Shown here piece after piece: positions 46,455 to 64,000 of a stretch of DNA of 64,000 nucleotides; the first letter of the stretch is position 1; the number at the start of each line of letters is the position of its first letter. Under the pieces are notes generated by a model. It was not told the DNA's origin. It did not search any database and saw only the letters and a list, made by a program, of their open reading frames with translations. Source of the DNA: Datnioides undecimradiatus. Taxonomy: Eukaryota; Chordata; Actinopteri; Lobotiformes; Datnioididae. A program made the translations under genes and the position numbers. Location of the stretch: NCBI GenBank assembly GCA_008933995.1, contig WARS01000015.1:5521861-5585860 (forward strand), written 5' to 3'.

Positions 46455-49400
46455 CTGTAAGAGAATAATGTTGGACTGAGTTAATATAACTTCAAGCCTG
46501 CAAATGTGTTCCTTGTGCCAAAGCTGATGTTGTTTATAAATGAGCCAAAATTCAAAGATCGTTTTTAAAGCCCACATCAGAATACTTTCTTCATGGTCGG
46601 AGACTTTCTGAAACTTTCTGAAACAACTCAAACAAAACAAAAGCACTACGATTGTTATGTGTCAACTTAAAACGATTATTGTGATAGGAGCCTGCAGTCA
46701 CAGTTACTTGACACCAGACAGCTTATTTTGCATTTAACTTCATAATTGGTGACGTGTAGGGTTGCAATGGTACATGGCACATCACAAAAACAGTACACAA
46801 TATAAGCTTGTCAACAGACTGTAGAACCAAAGTGCCAAATGTATCCCAAAGTAGCTCACAGCTAAAGTCTGCTTTTTTTTTCTGAAGATAAACAATGTGC
46901 TGAAATTCAAAATGTCAAGGTATATTTGCCCGACGGTGAAACCTGAGGAGCTTGAGTATCAAAATGTCAAGAGATCATATTGTTCACCACCCACCTGGAT
47001 GAGGCTGTCGAGACAAGGCTCCTGATAGAGGAGTTTCTTGAAGACTGAGTGGAGGTCCCGTAGCCGCTGTCTCGAATGGCGCCAACCTGAACCCTTTCGA
47101 CAACCTCCTGTGCCTCCAGACTGGCCAACAACTCTGCGTCATCCAGCTCCAGATCCTCCATTTCCTGAGTATCTGAAAAGTAAAACAAAAGGAAGCAGGT
47201 CAGCCAAGTCCAAAGACGTAAAGAATGAAACAAGCTTAAATTGGGATTCATTTCCATCTATTTCATTCCAAACTTTTATATAATGTATATATTCTATACA
47301 GAGAAAGATATATGGCTTTTATGAATATACCTTGTTGTGGTGCCACTGGGGCCTCCTCCATCTCCTGCTGCTGCTGCTCCTCAGGAAGTCCAAGCGTCCG
47401 ACACAGCACCCTGCCCTGTCAGAGTAGTACAGAAACAAACCATTGCATCTGTACAAATCACTGCATTTCATGAACTGCTCTGTAAGAACAGCAGGGATTA
47501 TGTTTTTATCTTTGCTTCTTGAGCAGTAAGAAATATATAAAAATGTATGCATATATGCATGCATGCATGTATAAAGATGAACTGCTTTAAAACAATACTG
47601 CTGATAGATAACAAAAATGGTTTACCTGGTTATTCCTGTCCACCAGATCCTCCACCTCACCACCCATGACTGTGATGTTTGACGGCCTCAGTAATAGTAC
47701 ACCAAGTCTGCAAACCATCTGACCTCGCAACTGCAGCTTCACACCAGGCCTGAGGGTTACACAAGTAACACAAGTAGCACACAAATATATGGTAATATAA
47801 TTTACAAAGAGGTATAACAGTCCCGCTGTTTACATTAAGTTAAATTAATGTGTTACTTTTTTTTAAACTAGAAAAGCAATCATTAATCTAAATTATGTGT
47901 AAAAAGAACCCAAAGTACATTAAGAGTTCAACAGATCAATTCCTAACCTGAGATCTGCATTGAGTGCAGGGATAGGCTGATACTCCATGGCCTCCAAGCT
48001 TTGGACTCCATCTGTCACCTGTGAAACAGAAACAATGTATTTGACTGAACTGACTAACTGCGAAATTATTATAGATTAAAGAGATTATTACAGATTTACT
48101 TTTATTTTAATATTACAAAAGAAAGTTCAACATTGTTGCAGCTTTAACCTTGTGTATTGAAACTGATTAAGAAATTCTAAAAGTAGAGCAACAAATCAAA
48201 ACTGACTAAAAACAGTTTCACCTGTGACATGTAGCGTCTCTAAAACCGTAAAAGTCCCTAAAACTTTGCTGCTGGTTTAAATTTAGATTTAAGTGAATTT
48301 GGAGATAATAGCTGTTTTCTATTATTTCATGACATATGCTGGGTGTCCTAGTGTAATCTAAACACATCTGCTTTCCTAAGATGCTTTTTGGCAGTGTTTC
48401 CAAAGAATTTTTAACTGCTGTGGGTCTTTGCACCACATAACTTTATGAAAAAGGAGACACTGTAAAAAAAAGAAAAAGAAAAAAAGCCTTTGCATCGTTT
48501 CTAAGCAACAACAGCTCTATTCTTGAGAAACCATAGAGCAGTGACAAGTCTAATACTTAAGGTGAAAATTACAGTCTGCGCCTTATATCCCAGCAATTTA
48601 CTTTCATATGCTCTCACTGATTGTACCTGTCCACTCTGATTTAGTTAGGAAAGGAAGCAGAAGTCTTTGTTATTCCTACCAAGCAAACACATAAAGATAA
48701 AACCTGCTCGATTGAGTATAATTATAGATATTGGTAAATAATATGACGCTGTTTTTATAATATCAAACTCACTACAGTAAGGACTACGTCATGGGTAACG
48801 CTGTAACATAATTTTCACAAACTTATTTATTAACAAAATAATAATAATCCTCGAGCTCTCTAAAGGAAATCTTGCACTGACATTTAGTCTAGCGATCAAC
48901 TGTCAAGTGCAACAAACTATTTTAATGTTTGTTGTGAGAGAACAAATGGCAAGAAAATATCTGTAAGTGGCAAAGACACACCCATAGTGCTTTCTGGGTG
49001 TTAATGTGAAAGCCGCTTCTTCAAAATGCACATGCAAACAAATGAATTAAAGGTTATTACTTATAATTTGATCATTTCAGAAGCACAGAATTAAAATTAA
49101 GAGATCTTTTCATGACCTGCAACAGTAGCATACGGGTTGGTCTGGCTTCCCAGGACCTTTGGGTGGCCTGTGTGACTGCAGACACCTCGTCGTTTGAACA
49201 GTCTGTGCCCCGCAACTTCTGCAGCTGACTGTACGCAGGCTGACTGACGTCCAGCAACGAGTCAACCTAGAACAGAGAGGGACCTTTTGGATGTGATGCC
49301 TTTTCCCTGCATATTAATGTCTTAGAGATCTAGTGAGATGTTGTGAGAGATTACAGTCACATTGCAGCATAAAGGACATACAGTACTGTAATTGAGAACT

Positions 49401-51941
49401 TCTTGAATTTCTCATCTTATTTGTGAACTGAACAAGCATCTTGTGCTTCCCGTCATTGTAAATTTGAGAGTAAATGCAAGTAAATGCTTTGTTTCAGCAT
49501 TTCCATTTAAAGCACATTTGAAGTGGTTCTTTATTATAATATGGCTTGTGACGCCATCATCTTTTCCCTCATCTTTCTGCTACAGCAGCTTGCTGTGTGT
49601 TACTGACTTATTGGTTTATGACACACTAATCAAGATAAGGTAAGTTGGAAATAACTAGATCAAGATGATATTAGCAAAAACTGCGTTGAATTAAATTTTA
49701 CAAAAACACAACTAACACACAGAAACTAGAAAAAGAACAATATAAGCTGACAACGCCCTTAAATAGAAGAAATAGAAATTTTCTAATAATATTTTCACAG
49801 TTTTCAACAAGTCCAAAATGATCCCCTCAGCTCAAATCTGACTAATATATCATTTTAGTATATTTGTGGAATAAACAATAATATGAAACACAATATGAAA
49901 TATATAATGTTAGATATATGATCAGTAAGGCTGTACCTGGACACAGAAGATGCCACTGAGTTCAGTCTTCTGAGCATGACTAAGCGCCTCAGGGAGAACA
50001 GGGTAGTCCAGGTCTCTCAGGTCTGTCAAAAGCCATTGGTCCAGCACCTGAAATTTGATGCCATTAACTGAGGCATTTCTTATTGTAAGAAGTCTTTCCC
50101 GTCACTTTATTAACAGTTACACTTGACTAGACTTTTATACGTCTTTATTATAATTCCTATACTCCATGAAATGATATTAGTTCCATTCACATCTGTGACA
50201 TAAATGGCATTAAAAATATGAACTGCTAAAAGGAACCTCGTGAGACCAACACTAGTCACACTTTGCTCTTTGTCAGATCCAACTTTTCCAGTTAGAAAAA
50301 AAATTGAACTCTTCAATGAAAATGATTAGAACGACAGCCAAAGATGTCACAGTGATGCTGAGGCATGGTGACTAAGTAGTGTCATAAAGCCCACAAAGAT
50401 TACATACAATAATGACATAAACATCCTCGTCTAAATGATGAAGCACTTTTTTGGACTGAGCTCTAGTGACTGTGTGGGCCACTTGAATGAACTGATATCA
50501 CAGTCATGTTCCTGGAACAATCAGGTTACTGTATCTATGAGAAGTGAAGCTTTATCCTGCTCAAGTATCTGTTTGAATAAAAACAAAAAGATTTTGGCCA
50601 TGCAGGGCCACAGCTGTTCAGCAACAATATTAAAGTACACTGTGGTGTACAAATGATGCGTAAATGCAGGAAAACATACCCCCACATGACGCCACCACCA
50701 GCTGGTACAGCTGACACTTGGCAGGATGGATTCATGCTGTTTACACCAAAAAAAAACGCCTTGCTATCTGCATGTCGCAACAGAAACTAGGATTTGTCAG
50801 ACCAGGAGGTGTTCTTTCACTGTTCAATCGTCCACTTTTGCCGATTACTACCCACTGCAGCTTGATCTTCTTGTTCTCTACTGATGGCAGTAGACGGCAC
50901 TCTTAGAGTTTTGTTGCCTGCATGCTCCAAGATTCAACGAGTTGTGTTTTCTGTATGCAGCATATTTGTGTAAGGCTTGATAATGACTGTTTACTGGGAC
51001 CTATAGTGTGTATAGCATCTCTTGACGTTCCTTGGCATTCCAGCGTTAATAAAACAGCTTCTTAACCTCCCTGAGCTGTTATGTCTGTTTAGTTTGAATG
51101 TATGGTAGAATGTCAGCCCATACAAAAAAGAAAGACAACCATCTGCTGTGTCAAGATTATTCAATTCATTATTTACTCCTTGTAGAGTGGTTAAACCTAA
51201 AGAGAGGATCACCACAGAGAGGTAATGTTACGCTATGACGCCAATTCCAACAGAACTGCTGCAAAAATGATTCTCATTATTGACTGATCTGTTTATCATA
51301 TTCCTGTTTGGTCAGTGAAATATATGAAAATCAGCAAACTCTTTTTGTCTCACTGGCACTGCAAAAATCAAAGCTATTTATTTCAAAATTATTTAAAACA
51401 CAGACAAGCAGCAAATCCTTCTGAGAATCTGAAATCATCAAATGTTTGACATTTTGCTTGATTAAAGGGTCTAAAACGATTATTTGATTAACAGAGTTGC
51501 AGATACATTTGTTTGCTGATTGAGCTCCATGCAGCATTTACATTCAATGCCAGCGACTATTTTGGAAAAAGAGACAGGAGTAACCATCTTTTCTTCTTCA
51601 ATTATGACCAGCTTTAATCATGCCACCCAAATTTCATTCTTAAGTTATGTGATAGTGACTGCGCAATCTCCGTGAGCATCTCCTGAGCAAACTTATTTCA
51701 TCGTGCATTCAGCTGAACGTTTAGCTGTTTTGCATTTTGCATTCAGCTGCACAGTTAGACAGTCTGACATCTTTCCTACCTGTTGATTGATCTGCTGCTG
51801 GGATAGACGACCTGCTCCTCCTGCCTCTTCCTGTAGCCACTCCACACAGGCTTCCAGCCAGGCAAAGGGCACCTGGACATGCCAGGAGGACTGCAGCCAG
51901 GCTTGAGTAGAACGCACCACATTGTGGATCTCAGGGGCCAT
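45248..51941 (-). CDS. rmi1: rmi1 (RecQ-mediated genome instability protein 1), complete, eight coding exons
   Basis: OB-fold subunit of the BLM-TOP3A-RMI1-RMI2 complex that dissolves double Holliday junctions in the nucleus. Coding exons (minus strand): 51941-51780, 50047-49937, 49266-49117, 48018-47948, 47749-47626, 47415-47331, 47172-46995, 46454-45248. They join in phase to 696 codons including TAA (human RMI1 is 625 aa). Residues 1-60 match the N-terminal helical domain (AWLQSSWHVQVPFAWLEACV against human TWLLAAWHVKVPPMWLEACI). Exons 2-5 carry the TOP3A-binding OB1 fold (QWLLTDLRDL, LDVSQPAYSQ, MEYQPIPAL, RLGVLLLRPSNITVMGGEV). The large last exon has an acidic, low-complexity middle and a C-terminal OB2 (about 545-690: RVKAFIVTLLGKLSSSNGVW) that would bind RMI2. 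As I recall, the human coding region is a single exon; here it is split into eight. Neighbours match human. Confidence 0.95.
48019..49116. other. rmi1 intron 3
   Basis: AT-rich, no repeat family or RNA gene recognised; short A-rich run at 48465-48485. Confidence 0.5.
49267..49936. other. rmi1 intron 2
   Basis: AT-rich intron sequence with nothing further recognisable. Confidence 0.5.
50048..51261. other. rmi1 intron 1 (within the coding region), distal part
   Basis: AT-rich non-coding sequence. A short frame at 50435-50656 has no family resemblance. No RNA gene seen. Confidence 0.45.
51262..51525. repeat. Degenerate teleost repeat copy in an rmi1 intron
   Basis: ATTGACTGATCTGTTTATCA, GTTTGGTCAGTGAAATATAT and AACGATTATTTGATTAACAG then AGTTGCAGATACATT are, in this order, diverged pieces of the family also seen at 31518-31800. 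It is inverted relative to the canonical GGGCTGCAAC start. Confidence 0.5.
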
Positions 51942-52601
51942 CCTCCTCCTTAATGTGTATTTGACTTAGGCCACCTTCTGCTATATTCTCCACTGTTAGC
52001 TGCTATTACATAAATGCCTTCAGTTAGTGGTCTTTTAAAGTAATTGATTCCTGAGTTCAGTTATTCATGTTTTAATTGAAATTATCAGTAATGACTGTAC
52101 TCTGGATTATACTTAAACAATAACATATTAGGTAAATAATTAATATGCAGACAAAAATAGTTCAGATTTACATTTGATGCAATAACATTTGTTTTAAAAA
52201 GGTTTAGACACTGAAAATTAAATGTCCGTTGCAGGTGTAGTATCCAATGTTCAAATGTTACATTTAATTTAATTCATGGCCTGGCACCCTGCAGTCCCTG
52301 AGAGTTTACAGGAAATGTCTGTTGCTTTGGTCATAATTTCTATGGCAATTTCTATGGTCACCTTCTATCTTCTAAAGCACTCGATACCAATCTTGGGGTG
52401 ATTTGTTGGCTAGAGAGATTAGATTATTTTGACAGAACGTAGGATAATTGCTTTCTACTATTTTCATGCTTTTTGTGGTCATATCAACATGGATAAGCCC
52501 TGTGACTCCACAAACGATCACGTCTTGGCACTTACGGGGCGAGAGAAACGTCAAATGTACAGAAACATTTGAGTTTGAGTAAGTGTTGCTGTAAAGTTTA
52601 C

Positions 52602-52700
52602 CTGAAAACATGGAAGCAGCCTCTTCCACGAAGTGTTCCTGGAAAGTAGCAAAGGCGCCAAAGTTGACTAATCTAACATATTTAGCTGTGCGACGCTACT
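52602..52700 (-). other. rmi1: Possible untranslated first exon of rmi1
   Basis: On the minus strand a GTTTTCAG|GTAAAC donor lies at 52602/52601, upstream of the ATG exon. A fitting acceptor, TATAGCAG, lies near 51984 just before the ATG. The 5' limit is a guess based on the promoter position. Confidence 0.35.
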
Positions 52701-53070
52701 GTACCCCAGGTAAAATGACCATAGACGTTCTTATATACAGCGTCAATTATTAAAGCGGGTAATTATGTTTATACGTGCTCTTACAATGAAACAAATTAAC
52801 CCTAGCCTGGCAGATTACAATCTATATTACCAGAAATAACTTGGGGACAGTCACAGTAAACTGGGGATGTAACTGCATCCGGAAGGAGGGCTCATGGCGT
52901 CGCTTTGGAAACGCCCCAGCTCTTACGATTGACGTCTGTTCGGGACAATTGTGACTCTCGCCCATTTGATTTGCTTTCCGTTCAACCAATCAGTAGGCTT
53001 CCTCTCAACTTGTATGTTTCCGGTCAGGTAGAGAAGGAAGGGGGACGAGCGAGGTGTTGCACTACAGGTT
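52700..53070. promoter_or_regulatory. Probable bidirectional rmi1/hnrnpk promoter
   Basis: The two genes are head to head, as in human. The short interval holds motifs typical of housekeeping promoters without TATA: an ETS/GABP-type CCGGAAG at 52879-52885, an inverted one (TTTCCGGT) at 53017-53024, a CCAATCA (NF-Y) at 52986-52992 and GC-rich stretches. A YY1-like AACATGGCGAAAT follows at about 53255. Motifs are seen by eye; shared promoter activity is inferred. Confidence 0.5.
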
Positions 53071-54163
53071 TGTGTTTTGACGATATTTGCCTTTTTTTCT
53101 TTGCTACCTTGAGCCTAATGCAGTTGAAGTGCAAAGGTATTATGATAAAAATATGTGTTCAATGCTCATTTTGCTGCTTATTATGCGTTCATTGTAGCGC
53201 TGCCTAATTAGCTGGCCTGGCTAGCTCCCCTTGTGCTCATCCGAAATTATAGCAACATGGCGAAATTAGCTAGCTGCTAGCCTGAGTGGCCCGAGCTGGT
53301 CTTTGTATTAATCGATTGGCCATGTTTTATTAACCCCGTTGCCCTAGATCAGTAACACATTGCGGTGTCTTTCCTCATGCGCAACTAGTAAAGTGGTTGA
53401 GTAGGGTACAGTCGACATTTAGTGAAACCACTAATCGAAATTTAACGTTTACTCGACGAAGCTCGTAGCTAACGCATTTCCCTCCAGGCTAGTTAGCTAG
53501 CCCGGTGGCTTACATTAACCACAGTTAACGACTTAGCTTAGCTAACGGTCAGTAAGTTAGCCTCAATGGAGCTAAGTTATCTCACTTTCGATTTGACCAG
53601 TATCCGCATGTAACTCGTTATTCTCAAGTGTCTTTTTAATACGCGATCATTGAATTAGAGAAATTGTGTGTTCCAGTCCTAAAAATGTAAACATTAACGT
53701 AATTTCGGTATATAATGTCAACATTTTTTGTTCATCACTGGTCAATTAAATCATCTCTTGATCGTAAGACTTGGAGTGGCACACCCCCTTGACTTCTAAC
53801 CATGCAAAATGCCTGCTGTTCTCTCTCCACCTAAAGCATGCATGTTGATGTTGCGATGTGGTAACTGGTGGCTTTAGAATAAGAACTGTCTCTTGGAACA
53901 GCGTTGGGCGTACAATCTCTCTAGATGTCCGTAAACATACATTGGGCTAAATTTTTAAATGTCACAGCGATCCAAACACAGGAATTAAATTAAATGTGAT
54001 TGGCCGTAATCGGTGTGTTTTAAACTTTGCTGTATGAATTTTATCATGTCACATTTGAGTATTTCAACTAGCCTCTCCCTCCCCGACAGGTCGCAGCAGC
54101 TGTTTGGTCCTTGCTTATTTAGTTCCGCCTATCAACACGCCCTTGTCCCTGTAATAAATATCG
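53040..54163 (+). other. hnrnpk: hnrnpk 5' untranslated exons and first introns (predicted)
   Basis: A donor CTACAG|GTTTGT at 53068 would end a first non-coding exon just downstream of the promoter motifs. A second candidate non-coding exon, 54090-54163, has acceptor CCCCGACAG and donor ATCG|GTGAGT. The ATG exon begins after GCTGACAG at 54285 and includes a GCC/GCT triplet run in its leader. The intervening CpG-bearing DNA (53070-54090) has no coding frame. Transcript data would be needed to fix these exons. Confidence 0.4.
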
Positions 54164-54399
54164 GTGAGTGCCGGTTCTCTGCCAGTTTTTCTCGGCAGTC
54201 ATCGTTGCTTCTTGAATAGCTGGATCTTGAGCATGCAACTTGAATTGTTTTATTTCTTTTCCTCTTCTATTACAATGCTGACAGACCACAACACACAGGG
54301 GCCAGTCTTGTGCTTCTCTATCCCTGCTGCTGCTGCTGCCGCCGCCGCCTGTTCCCCAGACCGAGTTGCTCACCACATCTCCTCTGCCATAAGAAGACC

Positions 54400-63887
<9,488 letters not shown>

Positions 63888-64000
63888 TAGTGTAGGTTAG
63901 ACCTCTGCCTTATTAGAACTAGGAGTTCTTGATTCAATACCCTAGTTGTAGTTTAATGTTTATTGCACAAATTTGTGCTCATGAAGTCTACTAGTTTGTC

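Noticed and set aside
47530-47570. ATGC-rich alternating purine-pyrimidine stretch in an rmi1 intron
   Set aside because: Short simple sequence that could form Z-DNA, but common in AT-rich introns and not remarkable.

Overview
The window is vertebrate nuclear DNA, almost certainly from a ray-finned (teleost, probably percomorph) fish. Coding sequence is split into short exons with GT-AG introns. There are many CA/GT, GATA and GAAA microsatellites, a Tc1/mariner-type transposon, and several interspersed repeats typical of teleosts. Four protein genes can be read, in the order ntrk2 (-), slc28a3 (+), rmi1 (-), hnrnpk (+). As I recall it, this is the same order and the same relative orientations as human 9q21 (HNRNPK-RMI1-SLC28A3-NTRK2 read from the other side), so the block is a conserved vertebrate neighbourhood and not an accessory island.

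Layout. 1-9.4 kb: the 5' part of ntrk2 (TrkB receptor) on the minus strand, with five coding exons for the signal peptide, N-terminal cap, three LRRs and the cysteine-rich C-cap; the Ig, membrane and kinase exons lie beyond the left edge. 9.4-13.4 kb: intergenic, with repeats. 13.4-26.1 kb: slc28a3, complete on the plus strand (17 coding exons, 657 codons plus stop), encoding a concentrative nucleoside transporter. Its intron 6 holds a 1.2-kb Tc1-like element with perfect terminal repeats but no N-terminal transposase part. Its intron 13 holds a single N followed at once by a 782-bp perfect palindrome that duplicates exon 14 in inverted orientation. 26.1-45.2 kb: a 19-kb gene-free interval with transposon debris and several repeat-poor stretches that could be regulatory. 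45.2-52.7 kb: rmi1 on the minus strand (eight coding exons, 695 aa). 52.7-53.1 kb: a compact, probably bidirectional, promoter. 53.0-64.0 kb: hnrnpk on the plus strand, complete from its ATG to the KH3 exon, with the last exon beyond the right edge.

The genes do not form a pathway: a neurotrophin receptor, a nucleoside transporter, a subunit of the BLM-TOP3A dissolvasome and an abundant RNA-binding protein. Only rmi1 and hnrnpk seem physically linked, through the shared promoter. I found no convincing new gene system. The points most worth checking are the exon-duplicating palindrome beside the assembly gap, unusual splice sites (a GC donor and a NAGNAG acceptor in hnrnpk, an ambiguous donor in slc28a3), the short hnrnpk shuttling region with a 16-nt microexon, an rmi1 stop codon that overlaps a poly(A) hexamer, and the candidate conserved non-coding stretches.
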